Origin: CAYXRS01 sp964636485
GTDB lineage: Bacteria > Gemmatimonadota > Gemmatimonadetes > Gemmatimonadales > Gemmatimonadaceae
Direction of reading: 5' to 3'
Length of the DNA: 15,100 bases
Assembly (NCBI GenBank): GCA_964636485.1
Contig: CAZWSO010000061.1
Location: 1 to 15,100, forward strand
In this document: positions 7,105 through 14,700 of the stretch, one piece after another
Position numbering within the stretch: the stretch's first letter is position 1
How the letters are laid out: every line of letters begins with the position of its first letter
The notes under the pieces: generated by a model
What the model was told of the DNA's origin: nothing
The model's database searches: none
What the model saw: only the letters and a program-made list of their open reading frames with translations
Program-made: the position numbers and the translations under genes

Positions 7105-8469
7105 TCAGTACTTCGCCAGGTACTCGTCCAGCTCCCACTGGTGTACCTGGGTGATGTACTCCTTCCACTCCTCGCGCTTGGCGAGCAGAAAGTGGTTGGT
7201 CACGTGCTCGCCAAGAGCGGAGGTGATGACCTTGTTCTTCTCGAGCTCGTCACACGCTTCGGCAAGGTTGTGGGGAAGGTCGTCGATGCGGAGGCGGCGC
7301 CTCTCACGATGAGACATCTCCCAGATGTTCGTGTCCACCGGCTCGCGTGAATCGGCTTTCGTCTCGATTCCGTCAAGACCGGCGGCGAGCTGCACGGCCA
7401 GCGCCAGGTACGGATTGGCGGAAGGGTCGGGCATGCGCAGCTCGACGCGCGTGCCGAGACCGCGGCGCTCCGGAATTCGGATCATGGGCGAGCGGTTGTG
7501 CATGGACCAGGCGACGTTCACCGGCGCCTCGTAGCCGGGAACGAGCCGTTTGTACGAGTTCACCAGCGGGTTGGTGATGGCGCAAATGCCGCGGGCGTGC
7601 TTCAGCAGTCCGCCAATGTATTGAAGCGCCACCTCGCTCAGCTCCCACTCCGCCTTCGCATCCCAGAAGGCGTTTTCATCGCCGCTGAACAGCGACTGAT
7701 GAGTGTGCATCCCGCTTCCGTTCTGCCCGTAGATGGGCTTGGGCATGAACGACGCGTGCAGCCCGAACTGCCGTGCCACGTTGCGGACGACGAAGCGAAA
7801 GGTAGCGATATTGTCCGCCGTCTTCAGCGCGTCTGCATAGCGGAAGTCGATTTCGTGCTGTCCATGCGCCACCTCGTGGTGTGCGGCCTCGATCTCGAAG
7901 CCCATTTGCTCGAGTACATCAACGATGGCCCGGCGTGCCTCCTCGCCCAGATCCACCGGAGTGAGGTCGAAATAGGAGCCGACGTCGTGCGTCTCCGTGG
8001 TGGCGAGCCCCTCTGCCGTGCGCTTGAACATGAAGAACTCGGCTTCCATGCCGGCATTCATCGAGAAGCCCATCTCGGCCGCGCGCTCGATCTGCCGCTT
8101 GAGCACACCGCGGGGGTCGCCCTCAAAGGGTTGTCCGTCGGGCCGGTTGATGTCGCAGATTATGCGTGCCACCCGGTTGTCGGCATCACCCCAGGGAAAG
8201 ATGCGAAAGGTGGAAAGGTCGGGGGCGAGCAACATGTCCGATTCCTCAATGCGCACGAACCCCTCGATGGAGGAGCCATCGAACATCATGTTCCCCGCAA
8301 AAGCTTTCTCGAACTGCGAGGCAGGCACCTCCACGTTCTTGTTGACACCGGTGATGTCCGTGAACTGAAGCCGCAGGAAGCGCACGTTGAATTTGCCGGC
8401 GAGGTCGAGAAGATCCTTGCTGCTGGTGCCGGCGAGGTCGGGCAGGAGGGAGCGAAGGCGGGTAGGCAT
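7105..8469 (-). CDS. glnA: Glutamine synthetase type I-alpha (GlnA)
   Basis: Cytosolic ammonia-assimilating enzyme of 454 aa, the normal type I length. Motifs in order: FTDITGVNKNVE, MFDGSSIEGFVRIEESDM (62-79), catalytic MEAEFF (141-146), HHEVAHGQHEID (197-208), GQNGSGMHTHQSLF (248-261), NSYKRLVPGYEAP (304-316), NRSPMIRIP and RVELRMPDPSANPYLA. It resembles the alpha subfamily, as in Bacillus: it lacks the extra insertion of beta-type enzymes, and the adenylylation tyrosine position is W383 (TNIWEMS). Control by adenylylation is therefore not expected. Residues equivalent to the Bacillus feedback-inhibition pair, R73 (GFVR) and E314 (GYEAP), are both present. The ATG at 8469 gives about 11 residues more than Bacillus GlnA at the N-terminus; no clear Shine-Dalgarno sequence precedes it. 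It diverges from the zinc-ribbon gene over 176 bases, where I see no convincing promoter. Confidence 0.96.
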   Translation of the reverse strand: MPTRLRSLLPDLAGTSSKDLLDLAGKFNVRFLRLQFTDITGVNKNVEVPASQFEKAFAGNMMFDGSSIEGFVRIEESDMLLAPDLSTFRIFPWGDADNRVARIICDINRPDGQPFEGDPRGVLKRQIERAAEMGFSMNAGMEAEFFMFKRTAEGLATTETHDVGSYFDLTPVDLGEEARRAIVDVLEQMGFEIEAAHHEVAHGQHEIDFRYADALKTADNIATFRFVVRNVARQFGLHASFMPKPIYGQNGSGMHTHQSLFSGDENAFWDAKAEWELSEVALQYIGGLLKHARGICAITNPLVNSYKRLVPGYEAPVNVAWSMHNRSPMIRIPERRGLGTRVELRMPDPSANPYLALAVQLAAGLDGIETKADSREPVDTNIWEMSHRERRRLRIDDLPHNLAEACDELEKNKVITSALGEHVTNHFLLAKREEWKEYITQVHQWELDEYLAKY

Positions 8470-8645
8470 GGAGAACCGAGACTGTCGGGTGTGGGATGCT
8501 GGCCGCGGGCCGCTGACGGCACCCGGCAGGTTGCAAAAGCTATCCCCGCCTGGGCATCCACGACACCCACCAGAGCGGAGTACTGGTAGTATGAGTGCGA
8601 GCGCCGGAACCAGACACCGGACACCCTGTCGATTACATTTCCGTC

Positions 8646-9437
8646 ATGCCGACGCCTCCTCCCCCTCCCGTCTCCTGCCCGCGCTGCTCCGCCCCCGCTC
8701 CCGGAAGTGGGAGCTTCTGCTCGAACTGCGGCGCGGCGCTCAAGGCGTCGAGTTGCACCGGGTGCGGAACGGAGCTGACGCGGGGCGCGCGATTCTGCCA
8801 TCGCTGCGGTGCGGCGGCGGGAGCGGTGGCGGGCGGCGCGGCAAGCCACCATGCTGGTGGCGGCCTGTCGAACGCACTTCCGTGGGTCGTCGCAGGCATC
8901 GCCCTGGTGGCGTTGATCGCGCTCGTGGCGGGTCAGCGCTTCAGCGGAGGACGGGGCGACACCGTGCCGATGGCACAGGCCGCGCCCATGCTCGGCGCAC
9001 CAGCGCCCGACATTTCCGCGCTCTCGCCACGTGAGCGGGCGGACCGACTGTTCGACCGGATCATGCTCCTCGACGAGCAGGGCAAACCTGACAGCGTGCA
9101 GTTCTTCGCTCAGATGGGAATCTCGGCCTTCCAGATGCTGCCCGAGATCGACGCCCACGCCCGCTACGACATGGGCCGCATAGCCGAGGTAGCGGGGATC
9201 CACGCCTTCGCCGCCGCGCAGGCGGATACGATCCTCGCTGAGAATCCAGATCATCTCCTCGGCCTGATCCTCGCCGCAAGCGCGGCGCGCCTGGCCGGCG
9301 ACGAGCACGCCGCGCGGGCATTCGAGGACCGACTCGTCGCTGCTGCTCCCGCGCAGCGCGCCAGCGGCCGGCTCGAATACCAGCAGCATCAGGCCGACAT
9401 CGACGCCGCTCTCGCCCGGCTCGAACAGCAGCCGTAG
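8646..9437 (+). CDS. Membrane-anchored double zinc-ribbon protein
   Basis: This 263-aa protein has no assigned function. Residues 11-28 form one zinc ribbon (CPRC then CSNC, with C11, C14, C25, C28) and residues 37-54 a second (CTGC then CHRC, with C37, C40, C51, C54). The spacings are regular and all eight cysteines are present. After a Gly/Ala/His-rich linker comes a single transmembrane helix (about 78-96, LPWVVAGIALVALIALVAG). The remaining 160 residues are predicted helical and soluble, with pairs of helices such as FFAQMGISAFQMLPEID and HLLGLILAASAARLAGDEHAARAFEDRLV that look TPR-like. The ribbons are probably cytoplasmic with the helical domain outside, a layout often seen in bacterial zinc-ribbon/TPR proteins. 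The ATG at 8646 lies directly before the first ribbon; an upstream in-frame start at 8595 is less likely. It may share a transcript with the MqnD-like gene 49 bases downstream. Confidence 0.83.
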   Translation: MPTPPPPPVSCPRCSAPAPGSGSFCSNCGAALKASSCTGCGTELTRGARFCHRCGAAAGAVAGGAASHHAGGGLSNALPWVVAGIALVALIALVAGQRFSGGRGDTVPMAQAAPMLGAPAPDISALSPRERADRLFDRIMLLDEQGKPDSVQFFAQMGISAFQMLPEIDAHARYDMGRIAEVAGIHAFAAAQADTILAENPDHLLGLILAASAARLAGDEHAARAFEDRLVAAAPAQRASGRLEYQQHQADIDAALARLEQQP

Positions 9438-9486
9438 CCCGATAAGGGTTGCGGGATAATTCACCGATGAGGACGCGCAGAACGCT

Positions 9487-10353
9487 TTGCCAAACCTTCC
9501 TGAACCCCGCCAAGTGTCCTCTCGAGTCATCCGTGTAGCGCACAGTCCGGATTCAGATGATGCCTTCATGTTCTACGCCCTGGCCAGCGGGGCGATCGAT
9601 ACTGAAGGGCTCACGTACGTCCACGAGTTGCAGGACATCGAGACGCTCAATCGCCGCGCGCTTGCCGGCGAGCTGGAGGTGAGCGCCGTCTCGATCCACG
9701 CGTATGCGTACATTGCCGATCGTTATGCGCTCCTGCCGCACGGCTCATCGATGGGCGACCGTTACGGACCGCGACTGGTAGCCGCACGCGAGATGTCGGC
9801 GGAGGACGTCCGCGGACAGCGCATCGGCGTGCCCGGCACGATGACGACCGCCTACCTCACGCTCCGGCTCTACGAGCCGGACTTCGAGCCAGTCGTGATG
9901 CCCTTCGACCGGATCGAGGACGCCGTGGTCGAAGGCGACGTGGAGCTCGGACTGCTTATTCACGAAGGGCAGCTCACCTATCAGGAACGCGGTCTTCACC
10001 TGGTGGCCGACATGGGGGAGTGGTGGTTTCAGGAAACCGGTCTTCCCCTCCCTCTGGGCGGCAACGTGGTGCGAAAGGATCTGGGCGAGTCGCTTGTGCG
10101 GCAGATCTCCCGTCATCTCCACGCGAGCATTGCCTACGCGCTCGAGCACCGCAAGGCAGCTCTCGATCACGCCATGCGCTACGCACGCGGTCTCGACCGC
10201 GACAGCGCCGACACATTCGTGGGAATGTACGTGAACGACTGGACCCTCGATTACGGGCCGCGCGGCAGGCAGGCGGTACACGAGCTGCTGGAGCGCGGCA
10301 GGCGGGCGGGAATCATCGATCACCCGGTACAGGTCGAGTTCGTCGGATCGTGA
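9487..10353 (+). CDS. mqnD: 1,4-dihydroxy-6-naphthoate synthase-like protein (MqnD family)
   Basis: This 288-aa protein has the periplasmic-binding-protein-like fold of MqnA/MqnD enzymes but no signal peptide. MqnD converts cyclic dehypoxanthine futalosine to 1,4-dihydroxy-6-naphthoate in the futalosine route to menaquinone. Diagnostic segments are AHSPDSDDAFMFYAL (18-32), DIETLNRRAL, VSAVSIHAYAYIADRY, RIGVPGTMTTAYLTLRLY, LLIHEGQLTYQERGL and GEWWFQETGLPLPLGGN. H159 in LIHEG matches the catalytic histidine region of MqnD. The start is uncertain. TTG at 9487 has GAGGA about 13 bases upstream; GTG at 9514 would begin just before the conserved strand and give 279 aa. Other menaquinone genes are not in the window, so the pathway role rests on homology, and a paralogue acting as a binding protein is possible. 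A strong terminator follows. Confidence 0.85.
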   Translation: MPNLPEPRQVSSRVIRVAHSPDSDDAFMFYALASGAIDTEGLTYVHELQDIETLNRRALAGELEVSAVSIHAYAYIADRYALLPHGSSMGDRYGPRLVAAREMSAEDVRGQRIGVPGTMTTAYLTLRLYEPDFEPVVMPFDRIEDAVVEGDVELGLLIHEGQLTYQERGLHLVADMGEWWFQETGLPLPLGGNVVRKDLGESLVRQISRHLHASIAYALEHRKAALDHAMRYARGLDRDSADTFVGMYVNDWTLDYGPRGRQAVHELLERGRRAGIIDHPVQVEFVGS

Positions 10354-10411
10354 GGCGTTTCTGACGTTCACGTCCGTTTCAGCCCTCACAGCTTCTCGTC
10401 ATCTTCCAGTG

Positions 10412-10444
10412 GGCGCGCGCCGGCTTCAGCTGCGCGCCGTTTTT
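10412..10444 (+). terminator. Intrinsic terminator after the MqnD-like gene
   Basis: A perfect 7-bp GC stem GGCGCGC/GCGCGCC (10412-10418 and 10432-10438) with a 13-base loop is followed by GTTTTT. It lies about 60 bases after the stop of the MqnD-like gene and 60 bases before the kinase ATG. The kinase and regulator therefore most likely have their own promoter in 10445-10504, though no clear one is seen. A GTG-initiated kinase start at 10409 would fall at this hairpin, which argues against it. Confidence 0.75.
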
Positions 10445-10504
10445 ATCGCACTGGTTCACAGCGGTGGCGCGCCGCGCCCGTGCGCATTTCCTCGACACAA
10501 CCGA

Positions 10505-13399
10505 ATGCCTTCGGGAACCTCAGATCCACTCGTCCCCGCCACCCGCGAGCGACCCTTCGATCCCGAGGCGGCGCGCCTGGTTGACGCCGTGCTGCGCACG
10601 CTGCGCAGCGGACTTCCGCCCCATACAGCCGTGCAGGCGCGTAAACCGGCGCCAGCCCATGATCCCGCACCTAGCGATGCCGACCGCCGTCTGGCCGATG
10701 TCCTGGCACAGCGGGAGGAGAGCGAGGCGCTGGCGGAGGTGGCGCGCGCGCTGCTCGGTACCGACACGAATCTCCCCGGCTCGCTGCATCTCCTCGCCGA
10801 GCATACGCTCAAGCTGCTGGATGCCGAGGGCGCCGCCGTAGTTATGCTCGCCGGCGACGAGATGCGCGCCGAAGCCGGTACCGGCTCACTTGCCAGTTAC
10901 GTGGGAACGGTCGCACCCACCGCTCGCACCGCCGCGGCCGACGCCATCGCCGAAAGGCGCGTGGTCATAGTGAACGAGACAGCTGCGGATCTGCGCACGA
11001 GTGGAGAGCTCGCACAGCCGATCGGCATGCGCCAGGTCATCGTGGCGCCGATGGTCGTGGAGGACAATCCGGTGGGCGTGCTGATGGCCGTCAACAGCCG
11101 GCACGACAGCTTCAGCGACTCGGATGCCGCGCTGCTCGGACGTCTGGCTGATCACGGCGCGCTGGCCGTTCGCAACGCCCTGCTCTTCCACCGGGCGGAG
11201 CGGAGCGCCCGTGAAGCCCGGGCTCTGACCGAGATCGTCCGTAACATCAATCAATCGCTGGAAGTGGACCGGGTGTTTGCTCTGGTGGCCCGGCATGCGA
11301 CGGAGCTGCTCGAGGCACGCAGCGCGCGTCTCGCGATGCTGGAGGGAGACGATCTCGTCGTCGTGGCAAACTACGGAGAAGTGCAGACGCCGCGCTGGCG
11401 CACGCCGCTTCGCGGTAGCTGTTGTGAGCCGTGCATCGACAGGGGCGTGGCAATGCGCTGCCGCGACGCGCACGCGGCTCGCGAGATCTGGCGCTGGCCG
11501 GCGAACTGCGCCGGGGCGAACGTGATTGCGGTGCCCTTGGGCATCAGCAGCCACCCGCTCGGAGCGATCGTCGTGCTCGGCGGACCGGCCCAGGACTTCG
11601 GCGACGCGGATGAAGAGCTGCTCATGGCGCTGGCGGAACACGCCGCCGTCGCCATCGAGAACGCCCGACTGTATCGCGCATCGGTGCGAACCATGCGGCA
11701 CGCCAGCATTCTCGCCGCATCGGCGCGAAGTCTGGCGCTGCATGTTACACCGCAGGCCATGTATGCGGACGTTTGGCGTCTGGCATGCACCTCCCTGGCT
11801 GCCGATGGCATCGGCATCTATCTCGCCGACAGCGCCAGCACGCCAGCGGACCTGACCTTCTCGGCCGGGATCGCCGCCGAGGTCGCCCGTCAGCACGTCC
11901 ACACCTTCTGGCAGACGTCCGGCTCCGACGTACTGCCAAGCGGCCGGCCGAAGTTCCTGTCGTCGCTGATGACACAGGAGCGTGGGCCGCTCGCCGGGCC
12001 GCTGTCCGAGGTGGGCGTAGCGTCCGTGGCGCTCCTGCCGCTAATGGTGGAGGGGAAGCCGCGCGGCGTGCTTTCGCTGCGCTATCGGATCCCGCAGAAC
12101 TTCGAGAACGAGCAGCAGCGGCTGCTCATCGACTTCGCCAGTCACACAGCGGCGGCCGTCAGAAACGCGCTTCTCTTTGCCGACCTCGAGCAGCAGGCCG
12201 TTCAGCTTCGCGCTGCGGTTGAGCGGGAGCGGCGGGAACGCGAGGAGACGGAGGCCGGTGCCGCGATCGCGAGGGTGGCGCTGCGCTCCACCGGACTCGG
12301 CACCGCGGCAGGGCAGATCCTGGAGATCCTTCAGGCTGTGGTGCCGTCGGCGGCTTCGGCGCTCGCCCTGCGCCGTGAGGATGGCATGCTTCGATACGTC
12401 GCCGCGCGCGGCGTCATGCCCAATCTCCAGGGTTCGGCGCTGTCGATGGAGGAAGTGAACGGCTCCGCCGTACCGCGCCTGTCCGTTGCGGAATGCATCT
12501 CGCACACCGTCCTGCCGCTCGTCTCCGGCGATCAGGTGATCGGCGTGCTTGCGCTTGGCAGCGGACCTTCAGGAGCGGACGAGCAGCACCGGCGCGAGAC
12601 CCTCGGGCGGCTCACGGCGGCGTTTTCGCTCGCCCTCGCATCGCTGTTGCTGCGTGAAGAGGAGCGCCGGGTGGCCGAGCAGCTCCGTCAGGCGGAGCGG
12701 CTGGCGGCTTTGGGCGAGCTCGTGGCCGGTGTCGCCCACGAGGTGAACAATCCGCTCACCGGTATTTCCGCATTCGCGCAGCTGCTTCAGGAAGACGAGC
12801 TCACCCCGGAGCAGCTCGAGTCCGTTCGGCTCATAAAGAAGGAAGCGGATCGCGCCGCGGCCGTGATGCGAGATCTCCTCACCTTCGCGCGCAAGACCGG
12901 GCCACGTCTCGTGGCCGTCGCCATGAACGACATCATCAAGCATACGCTCCGGCTTCGCACCTACGGCCTACGTACGATGGGCATCGAGGTGAGGCTGGAG
13001 CTCTCCGACCCGCTGCAGCGAGTGAGCGGTGACGACCGCCAGATCCAGCAGGTACTGCTCAATCTGTTGGTGAATGCCGAGCATGCGATGGCCGGACGCA
13101 GCGAGCGGACGATCACCATCCGTTCGCGAAATGATGATGATCACGTCGTCGTGGAAGTGCTGGATACAGGCAGCGGCATGCCCGCCGAGGTGCAGCGGCG
13201 GATATTCGAGCCGTTCTTTACCACCAAGACAGATGGCAGAGGTACCGGACTGGGTCTGAGCGTGAGCTACGGCATCATCCGCAACCACCAGGGGTCCTTC
13301 GAGGTGGAAAGCTCCCCGGGTCAGGGGAGCACGTTCCGCATCAGACTGCCGGTGGTGGCACCACACGAGAAACTCGAACTCAGCCCCTCTCTCAAATGA
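10505..13399 (+). CDS. Soluble sensor histidine kinase with four GAF domains
   Basis: This 964-aa kinase has no transmembrane segment, so it senses in the cytoplasm. After about 70 disordered residues come four GAF-type domains: roughly 75-230, 239-395, 400-565 and 585-722. Each begins with a helix and ends in a strand-plus-helix such as AVRNALLF or AIENARLY. The transmitter follows: H-box LGELVAGVAHEVNNPLTG with phospho-acceptor H745, N-box NLLVNAEHAM, G1 DTGSGMP (887-893), F-box IFEPFFTTK and G2 GRGTGLGLS. All catalytic motifs are intact. GAF2 is unusual: C306, C307, C310, C319 and C335 cluster where most GAF domains have a simple loop, so a metal, Fe-S or redox site is possible. GAF4 is the most divergent. 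The ATG at 10505 is preferred over a GTG at 10409, which would overlap a terminator. Its stop overlaps the regulator start by 4 bp (ATGA), implying translational coupling. Confidence 0.92.
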   Translation: MPSGTSDPLVPATRERPFDPEAARLVDAVLRTLRSGLPPHTAVQARKPAPAHDPAPSDADRRLADVLAQREESEALAEVARALLGTDTNLPGSLHLLAEHTLKLLDAEGAAVVMLAGDEMRAEAGTGSLASYVGTVAPTARTAAADAIAERRVVIVNETAADLRTSGELAQPIGMRQVIVAPMVVEDNPVGVLMAVNSRHDSFSDSDAALLGRLADHGALAVRNALLFHRAERSAREARALTEIVRNINQSLEVDRVFALVARHATELLEARSARLAMLEGDDLVVVANYGEVQTPRWRTPLRGSCCEPCIDRGVAMRCRDAHAAREIWRWPANCAGANVIAVPLGISSHPLGAIVVLGGPAQDFGDADEELLMALAEHAAVAIENARLYRASVRTMRHASILAASARSLALHVTPQAMYADVWRLACTSLAADGIGIYLADSASTPADLTFSAGIAAEVARQHVHTFWQTSGSDVLPSGRPKFLSSLMTQERGPLAGPLSEVGVASVALLPLMVEGKPRGVLSLRYRIPQNFENEQQRLLIDFASHTAAAVRNALLFADLEQQAVQLRAAVERERREREETEAGAAIARVALRSTGLGTAAGQILEILQAVVPSAASALALRREDGMLRYVAARGVMPNLQGSALSMEEVNGSAVPRLSVAECISHTVLPLVSGDQVIGVLALGSGPSGADEQHRRETLGRLTAAFSLALASLLLREEERRVAEQLRQAERLAALGELVAGVAHEVNNPLTGISAFAQLLQEDELTPEQLESVRLIKKEADRAAAVMRDLLTFARKTGPRLVAVAMNDIIKHTLRLRTYGLRTMGIEVRLELSDPLQRVSGDDRQIQQVLLNLLVNAEHAMAGRSERTITIRSRNDDDHVVVEVLDTGSGMPAEVQRRIFEPFFTTKTDGRGTGLGLSVSYGIIRNHQGSFEVESSPGQGSTFRIRLPVVAPHEKLELSPSLK

Positions 13400-14505
13400 C
13401 TGAACCAGCGATTGATCTGCATTTCAGGGACGGCGCAGCGACCAGAAGCGACGCTGCCGTAGCGGCGCGAGTGCTGATTGTGGACGATGAAAAGGCCGTC
13501 CGGCTCGCGCTAGCCGGATTGCTTCGCACACGTGGCCACACCGTGGAGGTGGTCGAGTCCGGCGCCGGCGCGCTCGAGATGCTGAGCCGCAACCGCTTCG
13601 ATGTCATGCTCTGCGATGTTCGGATGCCGGGCATGTCGGGGCTCGAGCTGCTGCCACGCGCGCTCCACATGGACGGGAAGCTGGCGGTTCTGATGCTGAC
13701 GGCCGTAAACGATGCGATAACGGTTCGTGCTGCGATGGCGCAGGGTGCCTTCGATTACCTGATGAAGCCGGTCGAACTTGCCGATCTGGAATCGGCGGTG
13801 GCGCGCGCACTGCACCGCCGGTCGCTCGAGATTCAGCGTCGCCGGGTTGAGGAGTTGATCAGGGATGAGGTCAGCGCACGCACCAACGAGCTCGAGCAGG
13901 AAAAGCGCGCGCTGCGCGAGCTGAGCGTCAACATCGCCGAGGCGCTCACGAACGCGATGGAAGCGAAAGATCAGTATCTCCGCGGACACTCCCAGCGTGT
14001 CGCCGACCTGTCGGCTTCCATCGCCGACGCGATGCAACTGGACGAGGATACCGTCGAGCTGGTGCGGCTCGCAGCGCGAGTTATGGACGTGGGGAAGATC
14101 GGCATCCGCGAATCCGTGATGAACAAACCGGGGGCACTGACCGGCGAGGAGTTCGAGCACGTGAAGGATCACGTCCGCATCGGCATCGAGATCCTCTCGC
14201 CGCTCAAGCATCTCGGCCCGGCGCTCCAGTACGTTAAGGATCATCACGAACGGATGGATGGCAGTGGCTACCCGCGCGGCCTCCGCGGCGAAGAAATCTC
14301 GATTGGGGGACGAATTCTCGCCGCCGCCGACGCCTTCAGCGCGCTGACCTCGCATCGCGCCTTCCGCGACTCGCTGACGCCGCTCGACGCGCTGAGGGTA
14401 CTGGAGGAGCAGGTGGGTTCCTTTCTCGATCCAAGCGTGTTCGCCACCCTCAGCGCACTGGTTAGGCGACGGCGTTCCCTGGTGTTCATCGAAGAAAAGG
14501 AGTAG
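13396..14505 (+). CDS. Response regulator: receiver plus HD-GYP-type domain with altered HD motif
   Basis: This 369-aa partner of the upstream kinase has a complete receiver domain (about 25-145): acidic pocket D30-D31, phospho-acceptor D74 (MLCDVRMPG), LTAVND, and the YLMKP lysine. A coiled-coil-like linker (about 146-185) leads to an HD-GYP domain (about 186-360). Such domains hydrolyse cyclic di-GMP using two or three metals. Present here are H198 (GHSQRV), D231, H259 (KDH), H283-H284 and DGSGYP (288-293), the signature GYP itself, and D312. The histidine of the HD pair is missing: residues 230-231 read Met-Asp in VMDVGKIGI instead of His-Asp. Loss of that metal ligand suggests reduced, altered or absent phosphodiesterase activity, with possible use as a cyclic di-GMP binding or protein-interaction module. 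The start ATG overlaps the kinase stop. Two terminators lie downstream. Confidence 0.92.
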   Translation: MTEPAIDLHFRDGAATRSDAAVAARVLIVDDEKAVRLALAGLLRTRGHTVEVVESGAGALEMLSRNRFDVMLCDVRMPGMSGLELLPRALHMDGKLAVLMLTAVNDAITVRAAMAQGAFDYLMKPVELADLESAVARALHRRSLEIQRRRVEELIRDEVSARTNELEQEKRALRELSVNIAEALTNAMEAKDQYLRGHSQRVADLSASIADAMQLDEDTVELVRLAARVMDVGKIGIRESVMNKPGALTGEEFEHVKDHVRIGIEILSPLKHLGPALQYVKDHHERMDGSGYPRGLRGEEISIGGRILAAADAFSALTSHRAFRDSLTPLDALRVLEEQVGSFLDPSVFATLSALVRRRRSLVFIEEKE

Positions 14506-14573
14506 GGCCGGCGGCCACTGAGTCGCTTTTCCCTCTCAGTCGCGACTGAACTGCTGGCAGCTTCCGGCTAAGC

Positions 14574-14602
14574 AGCTGGCACCTGCCGGCTCGCTTTTTC
14601 TT
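14574..14602 (+). terminator. Intrinsic terminator 1 after the response regulator
   Basis: The 7-bp stem AGCTGGC/GCCGGCT (one T-G wobble) with loop ACCT is followed by CGCTTTTTCTT. It lies about 70 bases after the regulator stop and is formed by the junction of repeat copies 1 and 2. Confidence 0.65.
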
Positions 14603-14640
14603 CCAATCGCCACATGGCTGCTGGCAGCGTCCGGCTGAGC

Positions 14641-14671
14641 AGCTGGCAAGCTGCCGGCTCGCTTTTTTCTT
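14641..14671 (+). terminator. Intrinsic terminator 2 after the response regulator
   Basis: The same 7-bp stem AGCTGGC/GCCGGCT with loop AAGCT is followed by CGCTTTTTTCTTT, at the junction of repeat copies 2 and 3. It is a duplicate of terminator 1 with a longer T run, giving tandem terminators by repeat amplification. Confidence 0.65.
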
Positions 14672-14700
14672 TCACTCGCCACGTAGCTGCTGGCAGTTAA

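Larger units (their letters stand above)
14523..14696 (+). repeat. 68-bp tandem repeat, forward block (two full copies and one partial)
   Basis: Copies start with TCGCTTTT at 14523, 14591 and 14659, an exact 68-base spacing. Shared parts are TCGCTTTTyC at the start, (A/C)TCGCC or AGTCGC some 17 bases on, CTGCTGGCAGC then TCCGGCT(A/G)AGCAGCTGGCA and TGCCGGC at the end. The third copy stops after CTGGCAG at 14696. Copies 1 and 2 end in a stem AGCTGGC/GCCGGCT that, with the T run opening the next copy, forms a terminator hairpin. Confidence 0.85.

Noticed and set aside
7498..8589. 363-codon plus-strand frame opposite glnA
   Set aside because: It is a mirror frame of glnA with no family motifs; glnA is certain on the other strand.
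8587..8592. TAGTAT as a -10 box for the zinc-ribbon gene
   Set aside because: No acceptable -35 element lies 16-18 bases upstream.
9467..9538. 22-codon ATG frame overlapping the start of the MqnD-like gene, considered as a leader peptide
   Set aside because: No ribosome binding site, no codon run or attenuator structure, and the proper start of the MqnD-like gene is itself uncertain.
8286..9569. 427-codon minus-strand frame across the glnA start and the zinc-ribbon gene
   Set aside because: It overlaps two genes with clear domains, and its translation is low-complexity and Arg-rich with no ribosome binding site.
10886..11902. 338-codon minus-strand frame opposite the kinase
   Set aside because: It overlaps GAF domains of the kinase; its composition is typical of a GC-driven antisense frame.
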